NCBI RefSeq assembly: GCF_018873765.1
Contig: NC_057925.1
Span: 49,116,010-49,180,009 of the forward strand
Direction: 5' to 3'
Source of the DNA: Telopea speciosissima
Lineage: Eukaryota > Streptophyta > Magnoliopsida > Proteales > Proteaceae
DNA length: 64,000 bases
Shown: positions 22,101 to 33,596 of the stretch, piece by piece
Layout of the letters: the number at the start of each line of letters is the position of its first letter
Position numbering within the stretch: position 1 is the stretch's first letter
Notes under the pieces: model-generated
What the model saw: only the letters and a program-made list of their open reading frames with translations
What the model was told of the DNA's origin: nothing
The model's database searches: none
Position numbers and translations under genes: made by a program

Positions 22101-22385
22101 GGTTAGATTCCTAAAAACAAATAGTGAGGTTAAAAGGGTTTTGTCAAATTAGGTTACGGTAAAAAGGTCTTTTCATATTATGAACAAATAAATCAGGACA
22201 ATTAGGTCTTTTTACATTTAGAAAAGATAGAAGAAAGGGTAGTTTGGTCAAGTTTTTAGCACTTAACGCCTAAACTTAACATTGTGGGCTTAAATGATTT
22301 TAGGGGGTAAAATAGGGATGGAAAGTAGAATTTACCAGGGTGGTACGTGGACTTGTCAGAGCGTTAGGGGTATGAGGAATATTCA
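19196..22385. repeat. Block B of the B/C segmental duplication
   Basis: Matches 33593-38130 in the same orientation: 3' flank and last third of the kinase-like gene (19196-20690 with 33593-35313), and upstream flank (about 21785-22385 with 36736-36870 and 37870-38130). Block B keeps the whole gene. The 3' flank also shares an (ACT)n tract and the sequence around it with copies A and D, so all four kinase-like loci share ancestry outside the gene. Confidence 0.85.
20195..21577 (-). CDS. HSK: Homoserine-kinase-like protein, copy B
   Basis: An intronless 460-residue frame, longer than the roughly 370 residues of Arabidopsis HSK. An alternative start is Met-4. The N-terminal 75 residues are Ser- and Arg-rich with no acidic residue after the start, fitting a plastid or mitochondrial transit peptide. 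Recognisable parts are KSFAPATIADVG (84-95), GLSALGKIGSSAANAAAA (179-196), VAVNEIFGRKL (198-208), MGGFVMIDNY and VGARVISS. The P-loop keeps GSSAA but has GK for the usual GSG. Motif 1 reads GDPNYD instead of GPGFDF, and the C-terminal GAGP motif is gone. An IPGL...C module occurs twice (314-329 and 359-377), and a second local repeat (SKEIGNKM / AKEIGNRM, about 390-418) is absent from copy C. This is the better kinase candidate of the family, but activity is still doubtful. Confidence 0.75.
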   Translation of the reverse strand: MELMALSLKKFISRGTATKARQYLIPKTHRNLSFKYNSSSSSVLPSLWFFRSNSSSPLSKFRCNSCRPSSKFFRIEPEPIFSSVKSFAPATIADVGDPNYDDVINCAIDGLGNYVTVEISDHPVPPSKVSINSVESEVDPLWNYDTLDPSFNSAAIAARSVMERLGIKSVGLSLTIEKGLSALGKIGSSAANAAAAAVAVNEIFGRKLSVVDLIQASLSVLPYYKDCHIENLTAAFMGGFVMIDNYVRLEIIPLEFPAEKDLFFVLVTPEIETRGKLRTVRITDNDFWICRRMVSQMHGPERINRGWPKCESLIPGLKVGKKAEGAFGCRIFWDKQVDGLDVQLDMMGPYEKLERTSKIPGLAAVMKAAWEKGVLGCKLIGTRVVDGEESKEIGNKMRVVAVTDDEEEAKEIGNRMVEAFLNHGGVKASAVVHNLDRVGARVISSQPYWTKFCCYCSREA

Positions 22386-22882
22386 GTGCATTTTAGAGGA
22401 TTTGGCTCCTGTCCTACCGTGGCGGGAGCTGGATGGTCCAGCACCCCCTTAAGATGGAGACACATGGCTTTTAATACATCCAACGGTCAAAAAAGGCATG
22501 GGCATAATGTAATCCCTTTCGCCTCTCACTCTCTCGTTCAACGAAACCCGACCCGAATATTTGACCATTTTGAAACCCATAGATTAAAACTCTTGTTTGT
22601 ACTTTCTCTCGGCTCTTCCCCCTTTCTAATAGTCTCCATCTTTCTTGAGGGAACTCAGCTCAAACCCTAGGTGAAAGGCTCCATCTTCCCATTTAAACGG
22701 CGATCGGTGACGGCGAGGCTAACCAGGTAATCTGTAGAGATATCCTTCGCAGCCAGAAGCAAAACCAACAAAGTTGAAACCATTAAAGGGGGTCACAAGG
22801 CCCACTGCGGGCCTGCGGCACAGCAGCAAGGCAGAGAGAGGCGTATGACCTATTGAGGGGTGAGCGAATAGGATTTGGTTCC

Positions 22883-24157
22883 TGATGTGTCATAAAATCC
22901 CCCAACCAACCAAAAGCTACCACGTAAACGTACTGGAACTGAATCCGAGGCCGAGGCCGAGCACTGAGACCAAGGCCGAGGCCGAGCACTAAAACCGAGG
23001 CCGAGGCCGAGCACTGAAGCCAAAGCCGAGGTTGAGCACTGAAGCCGAGGCCGAGGCCGAGCTCGCACAAGTCAGCCTGGGCCGAGGCCGAGCATTGAGA
23101 CCGAGGCCAAGGCCGAGCTCGCACAAGTCAATCGAAGTCGAGGCCGAGCATTGAAGCCAAAGTCGAGGCTGAGCACTGAAGCCGAGGCCGAGGCCGAGCT
23201 CGCACAAGTCAGCCTGGGCTGAGGCTGAGCACTGAGAGCGAGGCCGAGGCCGAGCTCGCATAAGTCAGCCTGGGCCGAGGCCGAGCACTGAGACCGAGGC
23301 CGAGGCCGAGCTCGCACAAGTCAGCTGGGGCCGAGGCCGAGAACTGAGACCGAGGCCGAGGCCAAGCACTGAAGCCGAGGCCGAGCATTGAAGCTGAGAC
23401 TGAGACAGAGCACTAAAGCCGAGGCCGAGCACTGAAGCTAAGGCCGAGGCCGAGCTCACACAAGTCAGTCGGGGCTGAGGCCGAGCACTGAAGTCGAGGC
23501 CGAGGCCGAGCTCACACAAGTCAGCCGGGGCTGAGGCCGAGCTCTGGGCCGAGCTCACACAAGTCAGCCATAAACTCCTGACCGAGCATACACAGGACAT
23601 CCTAGGCCGAGCTGACTGCCGAGACCGACCTAACAGGCCGACCTCTCAGGCCGACCTCCCAGGCCGAGGTGACTGCCAAGACCGACCTACCAGGCCGACC
23701 TCTGAGGCCGAGCCCTCCTCCACAGAGGCTACCATAGCGCCCCACCGGGGATCGCGGGGCCACGTCAGCACATCCCGAGAATCACGGGATAAGGATCGAG
23801 CCACGATCCCAGCGCAATACAAAATCATAATTTACATGGACTCTTACCTTAATAAGAGCCCGACCCCAAAAATAGCTCTCCACTCCGCTCTACGCGAGAG
23901 AGCCTTCCAAAAGAAAGACTCCTACCATACTAGGACTCTCCCAACCGCCTCATCTCATCCTCACTCTATAAATACCCAGGTATGGAACACCATTCATCAT
24001 CTCACTTTTACTAGCAGTTACGCTGTTGCACTGGTAATCTAACTTTAGCATCGGAGAGTCCTAGGCCGGAGCCACACCGGCTCTCTTGTGCTCATCACTT
24101 GGTCTTTGCAGGCTCATCCGTGGGAGAACCAAGCATCGGAGATTTCCACACGCAATA
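22883..24157 (+). repeat. 5' LTR of gypsy element 1
   Basis: Starts tgatgtgtcataaaat and ends cacacgcaata. Its first half (about 22940-23570) is a minisatellite built on the 9-bp word gaggccgag and longer units containing gctcgcacaagtcagc. The unique half holds a tataaataccc TATA region near 23966. It is longer than the 3' LTR because the minisatellite is expanded. Confidence 0.85.
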
Positions 24158-24229
24158 GATTTGGTGCCGTCTGTGGGAACGACATCAGCAAGTCGTTGTC
24201 GTTTCTACCAACCTCAAGAGCAGCAACAA

Positions 24230-26970
24230 TGGTGCACACGAGATCAGGTCAACATGGCTCAACCTCTCGAGGAGATGAGTTACAACCTAATAAGCAGGCG
24301 AGACAATCGCCACCCCCGGAGACGTCGTGGCAAGGGGCGGCAGGAAGACCCCCACAAGGGGGAGGTGCTTCGCGTAATGTGGGTACCGATGTCAATCCCA
24401 CTCCACCAGTGAACGGGGGCAATGGGGAAAGTGTACTGGACGCGGCGGCGGTAGACCAAACTCAGGCCGAGCCGAATGAGTTGAACTTACCGCCGCCACC
24501 ACTTTTGCCAGAGATTTTGGATCCTAAAGGGCCGGTGAATAATCGACAGGTCATGGATTTGCAATTGCAGATGCTTCAAACTAACGAGATGTTGCGCACT
24601 TTCATGACCCAGATGGCTCAGGGAGGGCTAATGGATCAGCCACCGGTCGGGCCCCCGCGGGCACTCGCTCGTGAAATAGAAGATCCACGACAGCACGGTG
24701 ATCGACAGAGGGCCGAGCTTAGCCGAGCCGTGTCATTCCATCCCCAAGGCCGAAGAACTCCACCTCCACGACTAAGTGGGAGTAATCGGCGAGATGAATG
24801 AGGACATCGTCGAAGCCCGAGGGCCGTAGAGGCCATCGAGCCAGCAGGGTCAGCTACGCGGAGATTGATCTTTTCTGGACGACTTGGTGATGGTGAAGGA
24901 CCGAGGAGACACCAAGGCCGACGTGAAGAGCCCCGAGTGCGACGCGCTACAAGGGAAGAAGAGGATTCTCGCCATAGCCCTCGGCGACGAAGCCCACTTC
25001 GCCGAAGAGATGGACAAAGGAGCCCACATGAGTCTGACCACAGAGATGACGAGCGCACTAGGAGAAGTGATGTTGGCCGAGCCGACCATAATGGTCGGCC
25101 TCGTCAAAACGAGCGAGAGGATCAGGTTGGCCGACCTCATCAGGATGAGCTGGCCGACCATAACGACCGACTTCAGCAGGAAAAAGCGCAAGACCCCATC
25201 CGAGCTGAGGAACAAAATGGCCGAGCTCCAGAGTCTGAAATGGAGAAAAAGCTAAGGGAGCTGACCGAGCAAGTTGAAGGGCTTAAGAAACAAGCAACTT
25301 CGGATGCCTACTCACTGGTCGGGCGTCACCCCTATCCGCCTGAGATCATGACAGCACCGCTTCCAGTAGGGTTCAAACCACCTCCCTTTGACCGGTATGA
25401 TGGGACTACCGACCCGATCGACCACATCAACTACTTCAACGCAATGATGACCATGTACAGCGGGATTGAGATTGTTTCTTGCCGAGCTTTCCCCTCGTCC
25501 CTAAAGGGTGCGGCAACTTCTTGGTTCTCATGGCTGCCGCCAAACTCTATTACAAGCTTTGCCCAACTTTGCCGAGCCTTCGTCACGTGTTTCCAAAGTA
25601 GCATGAAGCATAAGAAGACGACGGTGAACCTCCTCAGCGTGAAACAGAGGTCGAACGAGTCGATCCGATCATACGTCTCCAGGTTCAATAAAGAATCCTT
25701 GGATGTTAGAGACCTGGATGAGGCCACAGCTCACACCGCAATGAGCAATGGACTTACACATGAAGACCTGATCAAGGACTTGGCTCGAAAGCTGACCAAA
25801 AGTATGGCCGAGCTCCTCGACAGGTGTAACGAGTTTGCGAACATGGAAGACGTTCTCCAAGCACGCAAGGGGAATGAAAACGAGGGAGAGAATAAAAGGT
25901 CAACGACCGATGACCGAAGGAATGAAAAGCGGACCAAGACTGATCGCAGAGTCGAGAGCTCAGACCGAGCTCAGAGTCCCCAGTACACTCCCTTAAACAG
26001 GTCGCGGAAGGAAATTTTGATGCAAATTCAAGACGACGGGTACATACGCCGACCTCGACCGATGCAAGCTGGGTCATCCCAAAACCCCAACAAGTACTGC
26101 CTATTCCACAAGGACGAAGGCCACGACACCGAGGAGTGCTACCAGCTGAAACGAGAAATCGAAGAGCTGATCAGAGCTGGGCACTTGAAGCGATACATCA
26201 AGGGGAGCCGAGAAGAACATGGAGGTCGACGACCCGAAGACCACGATCAAAGGAAGCCTGAGCCGAGGTCTGAGAGCCGGAGGACCGAGCGCGACGAGGA
26301 CAAGGTCTGAGCCCGAAAAGAAGGATGACGGATCCGGGCCGAGCAATGAGAAAGGAGCTCCCATATACACCATCCTTGGAGGGCCCGGACATGAATCCAC
26401 CCGAAAAGCCAAGGCGAATGCACGATTCGTCGGAGTCGCGGAGATGCCGAGCAAAAGGCCGAAGGTATAAGTTTACCTCACGATGATGCTTTGGTGGTAC
26501 AGGTAGAAATAGCGAGGAGACCCGTTCAACGGGTATTGATCGATACAGGAGCATCCGTGGATCTTATGTCGCTGGACGTGTATCGACAGTTCGGCTTCAG
26601 GGATGAGGCGCTCAAACCAGAAGCCACCTCACTCCATAGATTCTCGAGGGCCGCCGCCACGATCAAGGGGTCGATAGACCTCCTGGTCACGTTTGGGCAA
26701 GCTCCATACCAAGCGACGATCCAAGTCAAGTTCATGGTGGTACGGTCGGTGGTGGCCTTCAACGCCATACTTGGTCGCCCATCGGTCACCGCCCTCCAAG
26801 CTATCATCTTGCCAATACACTTGAAGATGAAATTCCCCACAGAGAACGGCATCAGAGAAATCCGAGGTGATAAAAAGAGAGCTCAAGAGTGCTACGCCGC
26901 CTTTGTAAAGCAAAACAAAGGAAATGTCCGAGGAATGGCTATGTGCGTTGAGCACCTCCCTGAAGACTAG
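24230..26970 (+). mobile_element. gag and protease region of gypsy element 1 (fossil)
   Basis: The Retrotrans_gag domain is recognisable around 25.38-25.75 kb (GTTDPIDHINYFNAMM, LKGAATSWFS, RSYVSRFNKESLDVRDLDEA). A Cys/His stretch (YCLFHKDEGHDTEECYQLK) lies near 26.1 kb. The aspartic protease has its active-site motif LIDTGASVDLMS near 26.54 kb. Charged low-complexity linkers rich in Arg and Glu separate the parts. The region is broken, so it is listed as a part of the element and not as a gene. Confidence 0.8.
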
Positions 26971-27227
26971 CGGGATGAGCTCACCAAAAGGCGCGGAAGG
27001 CCCGTGGAAGACCTCATCCCGTTCTCCCTTAGTGACGAAGACCCAACAAAGACGGTACCGGGGCCTTGGAACTCAGAAAATTTGAAGAAATTTTTTTAAT
27101 AATTTTGTTAAGTATTCTGCTCGGCACAGCTCATGACAAGCATTTATGTATTCGGCTTCGGCCTCGACATTCTTGATTCAATGAAATAAAGTCTTTTCTC
27201 CACTTGCTTAGCGCACTTGCAACACGT

Positions 27228-27760
27228 CGGGCGGACCAAGTCGTAAGACCAGTCCTCATAGACCTGGCCGACTTTAAAGATCGACACTTTTAGGACGGAC
27301 AACAACCAAGTCATCGGCAACCAAGTCGTAAGACCGGTCCTCATAGACCTGGTCGACCTCAAAGACCGACACTCAAAGGACTGACGACAACCAAGTCATC
27401 AGCAACTAAGTCGTAAGACCGGTCCTCATAGACCTGGCCGACCTCAAAGACCGACCCTCATAGGCCGGCAACCAAGTCGTAAGACCGGTCCTCATAGACC
27501 TGGCCGACCTCAAAGACCGACCCTCATAGGTCGGCAACCAAGTCGTAAGACCGGTCCTCATAGACCTGGCCGACCTCTAAGACTGACCCTCATAGGTCGA
27601 CAACCAAGTCGTAAGACCGGTCCTCATAGACCTGGCCGACCTCTAAGACCGACCCTCATAGGTCTGCACCCAAGTCGTAAGACCGGTCCTCATAGATCTG
27701 GCCGACCTCAAAGACCGACCCTCATAGATCGGCAATCAAGTCATAAGACCAGCCCACAAA
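27228..27760 (+). repeat. 66-bp tandem repeat array in gypsy element 1
   Basis: About eight units of roughly 66 bp, each with caagtcgtaagaccggtcct and gacctggccgacc. It lies between protease and 3' LTR, the hypervariable zone in which Tat-type elements are known to grow tandem repeats. Confidence 0.85.
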
Positions 27761-28275
27761 GACTGGCCGACGTCTGAACCAACAAGAGCAAACTCTCCCC
27801 ATGGCCGAGCTGAACAAAGTCTAAAACTAAGCTAAGGCATTACGCTCAGCTATGGAGGCTGCTCGGCCACAACATCAAATGGAACAACATACACAAGGAA
27901 AAGAAGGCTAAAATTGCCGAGCTAAAACAGTTAGACAAATTTTGAGAAACGAAATTTTCATTGATTAAAGAACCGACTGCTCGGCACAGTACATAGAGAG
28001 GCAGCTCGGCCTGGTACATACCAAAAAAAAAAAAAAAAAAAAGGAAGAGGAAGAGTTCAGCGTGATTCAACGATCCAAATCAAAAGACTATTTAAAATCC
28101 CGAGCATCATCATTACGCCGAGTACTGTGGCACAGACACCCCAACTGATAGACAGTACAATGTAAAATCACCGAAGGAAAAGAGCTCGGACTTAGCCTCA
28201 GAACAGAACCGTTAAGCGGACCAAAAGATGACACTCATCAAGGACTAGCCGAGCCTTGATGAGTGGGGGGGCCTG

Positions 28276-29289
28276 TGATGTGTCATAAAATCCCCCAACC
28301 AACCAAAAGCTACCACGTAAACGTACTGGAACTGAATCCGAGGCCGAGGCCGAGCACTGAGACCGAGGCCGAGGCCGAGCACTGAAGCCAAAGCTGAGGT
28401 TGAGCACTGAAGCCGAGGCCGAGGCCGAGCTCGCACAAGTCAGCCTGGGCAGAGGCCGAGCACTGAGACCGAGGTCGAGGCCGAGCTCGCACAAGTCAGC
28501 CTGGGCCGAGGCCGAGCACTGAGACAAAGGCTGAGGCCGAGCTCGCACAAGTCAGCCGAAGCCGAGGCCGAGCACTGATGCCAAGGCCGAGCTTGCACAA
28601 GTCAGCCTGGGCCGAGGCCGAGCATTGAAGTCGAGACCGAGGCCGAGCACTGAAGCCGAGGCCGAGGCCGAGCTCACACAAGTCAGCCATAAACTCTTGA
28701 TCGAGCGTACACAGGACATCCTAGGCCGAGCTGACTGCCGAGACCGACCTAACAGGCCGACCTCTCAGGCCGACCTCCCAGGCCGAGGTGACTGCCAAGA
28801 CCGACCTACCAGGCCGACCTCCTAGGCCGACCTCCGAAGCCGAGTCCTCCTCCACAGAGGCTACCATAGCGCCCCACCGGGGATCGCGGGGCCACGTCAG
28901 CACATCCCGAGAATCACGGGATAAGGATCGAGCCACGATCCCAGCGCAATACGAAATCATAATTTACATGGACTCTTACCTTAATAAGAGCCCGACCCCG
29001 AAAATAGCTCTCCACTCCGCTCTACGCGAGAGAGCCTTCCAAAAGAAGGACTCCTACCATACTAGGACTCTCCCAACCACCTCATCTCATCTTCACTCTA
29101 TAAATACCCAGGTATGGAGCACCATTCATCATCTCACTTTTACTAGCAGTTACGCTGTTGCACTGGTAATCTGACTTTAGCATCGGAGAGTCCTAGGCCG
29201 GAGCCACACCAGCTCTCTTGTGCTCATCACTTGGTCTTTGCAGGCTCATCCGTGGGTGAACCAAGCATTGGAGATTTCCACACGCAACA
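28276..29289 (+). repeat. 3' LTR of gypsy element 1
   Basis: 1014 bp, from tgatgtgtcataaaat to cacacgcaaca, preceded by gagtgggggggcc as polypurine tract. It carries a shorter version of the gaggccgag minisatellite (28340-28680). Confidence 0.85.
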
Positions 29290-29497
29290 ATTCCTCTACA
29301 AATCCTAACTAAGCCAAGCTGTATCAAATTAGTTATATTTGAGGAACAAAAAAAAATTATGATATTGCAACCTTTCTCTTGAAAATTTTTCCTCTAGAAT
29401 GGATTAGAAGATGCTTTCCTTCGGTCATTGATGTCAATCAGATTGTTTAAGATATGGAATGAATGGGTTTTCAATTTAAATAGTGAAACGTGAAAAT

Positions 29498-29770
29498 GGA
29501 GGAGATGAGACTATTAAAAAAACAAAAATCACTTATTCTAGTTTTATTCACTACTATGTTGCTTAAATTCTCGAAACTGCAGAGCTTTATGATTTGATGG
29601 ACCACCCCTTCCTTCTCTTCCATTGAGAAGATGGGACATTCAATAAACTCTGCAATCCTTTTCAAGTGAAGAGTTGGTTCACCCACCATCTCGTAGTACC
29701 TAAGAAATAGTATATTTTGAGGCCTTTCTATTGCTCTTCAAAATCCTCTCTCATATGGCACTGTGGTAGT
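29498..29770 (-). pseudogene. Sulfotransferase exon fragment captured by the Pack-MULE
   Basis: The minus strand reads ERPQNILFLRYYEMV, HLKRIAEFIECPIFSMEEKE, GVVHQIIKLCSFENLSNI and VVNKT. This is the well-conserved C-terminal half of plant cytosolic sulfotransferases (PAPS-dependent; family sequence ERPENILFLKYEDM ... LCSFENLSNLEVNKTG). There is a break just upstream of ERPQN, and both the PAPS P-loop part and the end of the enzyme are missing, so it is a non-functional fragment. It lies between the gypsy insertion and the right inverted repeat of the MULE. Confidence 0.72.
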
Positions 29771-30368
29771 ATGACGCACGCATCCCAACCCTCTTTGTTA
29801 CTTCTGTTTCTCCTTATATCAATCATCTCGACACAAAAATAGGGACCGTTAAGGTCGTCGAATTGCCCAGCGGGTATCTTCCCAAAGAAGCAGTCCATCG
29901 TTCAAAGAAATAAATCGTGAAACAATGACTAGATACGACTGGACCTGCGAAATTAAGTAATTGAATCTGTAGAAGCAGAGGTGGAACTGTGGAAGTGGTG
30001 GTCGGAGGTTGCAGGGGTGGAGGAGAGGAAGGGGGAAGAGAAAGAGAAGAAGATGCTCATTTTATCTGATTAGCCTCACCGTCGCCGTCACTGTCGCCGG
30101 CTGGCTTGAAGAAGATAAAAGTTGCAGAGGAGGAGGGTTTTGAGGAGATGAAGGGGAAAGAGGAAGAGAAACGAGGGTTTTGAATCCAATCGGGTCGGGT
30201 TTCGTAAAACGAGAGGGTAAGAGAGGAAGATGGGTAAATATGGATTAAAATAAGACTTTTTCATTTTTTACCGTTGGATGTATTAAAGGCCATGTGTCTC
30301 CATCTTAAGGGGGTGCTTGACGGTCCAACTCCCACCACGGCAGGACAACAGCCAAATCCCATTTTAGA

Positions 30369-31485
30369 GAGTACGTGCGTGTATTTTACCCCCAAAAAAA
30401 TACACATACCTCCCCCATTTTTATAAGCTAATATCAAAATGGTCCACTTCCTTAATTGGTTCCTGTTAAGTGATGACATCATCAAATTAGATTCTATCAA
30501 ATGGTCAAATTTACAATTTTACCCTCTATTCAAAAAACCCCGAATCGGCTCAGGGATACAATTTAAGGTTAGGTTTCCCTGCAAACCTTTTCTTTTTCAA
30601 CGAAGCGTTTTTTCATGAAAGCTTAGCTCCGTTCAGGGAGAGAAGAATATTTTGTCTGTTGATGACAGCATGAAGGGTCGAAATAACTAACAAGTGACAG
30701 TTTTTCGCGTTTTTGAAGAAACTGCTTAATTTCAACTAGTTTTGAGAGAAGGGCTGGGCAGCTAAGATTGTTATAAGTGAGTACCAGCTTTTTATATTTG
30801 TTCGTTTGGAAGAACAAATAAAAGCATTTTCCTTCCTCACTACCATCTCGAGAGAAGCAATCGGCTTGGGATATGCATTGGATCGAACTTTCTAACTCTG
30901 GATGGATGAGACAGAGCCAAAAAGATGACACAATGGCATTATTGATTTTTGCTGAAGATGATTTCATTTCCCCTGCAAGATCTCAATAGGACCGATCGAA
31001 ATAAATGGGCAACCATAGAAAATAAGTAGAGATCCAAATGAAGGAAGTCACTCACTTTATAATGATTTATAGAGAAAACATGTGAGAAGACATTCAACCC
31101 CGAACCTTGATCTTCAGTAAGAGTGAGTTTGTCTGTTTTGTTAATTTTAACAAACACCATTAAGGAGGATGATTTCCTGTACGAAATGAATAAATGGGCT
31201 GATGCGGATGAATCTAATTAAATATTCAAATGCCTTGGATAAGGCTGACGATGGGAGAGCTAGCAATGTCATTGAGGAGTTAGAGTGGAAGAAATTTATC
31301 GAGCAAGTAATCGATTCTAGAATCTAGGCACGCTCTTGCAGCTGCTCGATCAAGTCCCGTTATTTTCAATCTTTTCAAAACATTGGAATTGCGCTTCGGC
31401 GATACGCAGAGTGGCAGAGGCTGAGGTATTGATGGAATAATCCCTCTCAATTTTTGCAACTGAACTTGATATATAAAACTCCGGC
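30369..31485. other. Intergenic, no gene recognised
   Basis: Short open frames occur on the minus strand (30623-30967 and 30939-31160) without a family motif I know. I see no repeat structure. Confidence 0.4.
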
Positions 31486-32016
31486 CTTCTTGTTAGAATT
31501 TTAGTTCTAATAAAATTCTATATGGACATAATTAAATCCCTAAACCAGGCTAATTAGGGTTTTGGTCTAATAAAGTGGGGTCATTAAGTTATATTAGAAG
31601 TCTAATGTGGACTGGCTTAGTGTGGGCCAGATAGATTCCTATTGGGACTGTGATGAGTCAGACCCTATAGGAATTACTATATAAGGAGAGCTAGGTCCCC
31701 CCTCTACCCATCACAACTTATTATTCTCAATTGCTATTGAGGAGTGCATTCTTGAAAGAGAGGGAGATATTCAGTGTTCGTCGTCCCTGCGCATACGGTA
31801 TTCTCATCAGGCCAGTTACTTTGGGAATAGAGGGGAAGCACCTAGATCTTTGTTCTTTATTTTCCGCTGCAATCATCATCACTATGGATGCGAAACATGG
31901 TCAGTGGTTCTATCCCTATTTTCTATTATTTATTTGATTGTGTTCTTGAACGCCCTATGGAGATCCTGGCTTTTGGGATTTTGTCCCTATTCGGATCAAT
32001 TTATTCTAACACTTCT
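31486..32016 (+). mobile_element. Solo LTR with perfect 5-bp target duplication
   Basis: A 521-bp LTR (31491-32011) begins tgttagaat and ends attctaaca, so its termini are themselves inverted repeats, which is typical of Ty1/copia LTRs. It is flanked by cttct on both sides (31486-31490 and 32012-32016). A TATA-like ctatataaggagag lies at 31677-31690. No internal part remains. The open frames inside it are not genes. Confidence 0.85.
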
Positions 32017-32747
32017 CACTCATCTTACCCATCTCCATCCCCTTCTCACATTGCCGATACTCTGGATTCACCATTACAAAACGAAAGTCTCATTTCACCT
32101 CTGCTCTCCAACTTGAGTTACATGAGATTGGGAGGAACTGCAACGGTGAAAATCAGCAGAGGCAGCAAAAGAGTCAACAACACCAGCTGCGAAACCAGAC
32201 GCCATCTAAAGAGTCTCAAGGCCCCTTACCTGTTCAAAGCACACCACCAGAATATGTTAAAATCACCGGGAGAGAATTAGGAACTCGAGGAGAGAGAGAG
32301 AGAAGAATCTCCAATTGGTAAACACCTCCAGGTTTTACAGAGGATGGATGGGCGGTGGTGTTCTAAGAAGGAGGAGGAGGAAGAAGATGAAGAGAAAGGT
32401 AGAATCATCAATAAAATGGGTTATATGGATGTATATACTAGGGTTAAAATGGTCTTTTTCTCTTCTTTTTTAGTTTTTTTCAAAGTTTTAAATTAACACT
32501 GTTAGTGAAGAGGGGTGTGGTTGTATTTTTCTTTTCAAATCGTGAGATTTCTTTGAGTTATGAGCTAGTTCCAGGGGAGGTACACATAATTTATTCTATT
32601 TTTAATGATATTTTGTCTTTTTTTTTCTTTTTGTTTGTTTTTGGTAGAGTAGAGCTTTACTGATCATGTGACCCGCTCAAGGCTTCGGACATGCAAAGAC
32701 GATGAAGCTAAGACAATGACCCGCTCATGATCCATTACTGGGGACCC
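32017..32747. other. Intergenic, no gene recognised
   Basis: Contains a short (GA)n tract at 32292-32306 and T-rich sequence. No gene or element end is recognised. Confidence 0.4.
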
Positions 32748-33107
32748 TTAGGACATCCGGGTATTATGGATTCGGCTCACCACATCGTAAAGTGCATGAG
32801 TGAGCTGTCTATTAATGAACAACTCCGTGAGCTTGTCCATTTTACCCATAACCGTCCTTATGTCATTAACAGACTCCACTAATGACTTATCGATAGATCC
32901 CTGAATACACAATGAGGCTTTGGTATCCCTCACAATAAAGTCCTCATAGAAATCTATGTCTTCAAGGTCATCATCCTGGTGGGGTTCTTGGGGAGGATCC
33001 TCATCAAGAACATTGACGAGTCCTATTGCAGTTAGGAAGAACTTAATGCTCCGGTACCAGTCAATGTAGTTGGGTCCAGTCAATTTTGAATCATTTATAA
33101 GGGTCAA
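32748..33107 (-). mobile_element. Ty1/copia gag fragment (fossil)
   Basis: An open 119-residue stretch has KLTGPNYIDWYRSIKFFL, the conserved start of plant copia gag proteins (UBN2/DUF4219-type), followed by VLDEDPP. No LTRs or pol parts are recognised around it, so this is an isolated old remnant. Confidence 0.65.
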
Positions 33108-33596
33108 TTAATTTGAATTAACGGCAGCCATCGAATTAGAATCTACATATGTACAAGTAAACCACACAGATATTAATAACCATCGATAAAAAATTGAGCA
33201 TACATATCAATGGTCTCTCATAATTTAGGTCTCCCTCATGACCGAAAAAATGAATTGGATACCTACAACCCTTGCATGCATAATTTACCCTGTCGAGAAT
33301 CATTATACATACCATGGTAGTGTGGACTAATCTGTCCACCTCATGGACTTCCAATATTTTTGGCCACCTGAGTATCATGTCTATATCATGTTGGCTGACA
33401 TACACCCAAGTCATGTATATACTTATTGCATTAGTTAAAATCATGGAATCATGAAAGATGATCCACTGTCGCAGTGCCCTCTCACTATCCACACCCTAAC
33501 TTATCTAGATAGAGATAAATATAGATGATCTTGTGATAATGAGCCTGGCAATGTCCTGACGGCATATGCGGGGTCATATCACACAACCTCCCCATA

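Larger units (their letters stand above)
22883..29289 (+). mobile_element. Ty3/gypsy element 1, gag-protease type, non-autonomous fossil
   Basis: A 6.4-kb element with LTRs at 22883-24157 and 28276-29289 and flanking repeats (g/a)ttcc. The primer site just inside the 5' LTR resembles tggtgccgtctgtggg, the Tat-type (tRNA-Asp-like) pattern. A polypurine stretch precedes the 3' LTR. Parts seen in order: gag (about 24.2-26.4 kb), protease (about 26.5-26.95 kb), then non-coding sequence with 66-bp tandem repeats. No reverse transcriptase or integrase part is recognised. It is broken, with several interruptions. The LTRs differ by about 2.5% outside the minisatellite, suggesting an age near one million years at the grass rate and more in slow lineages. 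Confidence 0.88.
22389..30368. mobile_element. Mutator-like Pack-MULE with 9-bp target duplication, entered by a gypsy element
   Basis: Inverted repeats of roughly 100-170 bp start ggatttggct at 22398 and end agccaaatcc at 30359; the first 90 bp match closely (both contain cccccttaagatggagac). They are flanked by a perfect 9-bp direct repeat cattttaga (22389-22397 and 30360-30368), the Mutator hallmark. Without the gypsy insertion (22883-29289) the element is about 1.55 kb. It encodes no transposase but carries a sulfotransferase exon fragment at 29498-29770, which defines a Pack-MULE. Confidence 0.88.

Noticed and set aside
22783-23600. Many overlapping open frames on the minus strand with RARPRP-type repeats
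   Set aside because: They are translations of the LTR minisatellite of gypsy element 1; the same appears at 28198-28690.
31731-32280. Open frames on the plus strand
   Set aside because: They lie in or run out of the solo LTR and lack coding features.
33136-33492. 118-codon open frame upstream of the copia gag fragment
   Set aside because: No recognisable motif; it could be leader or chance sequence.
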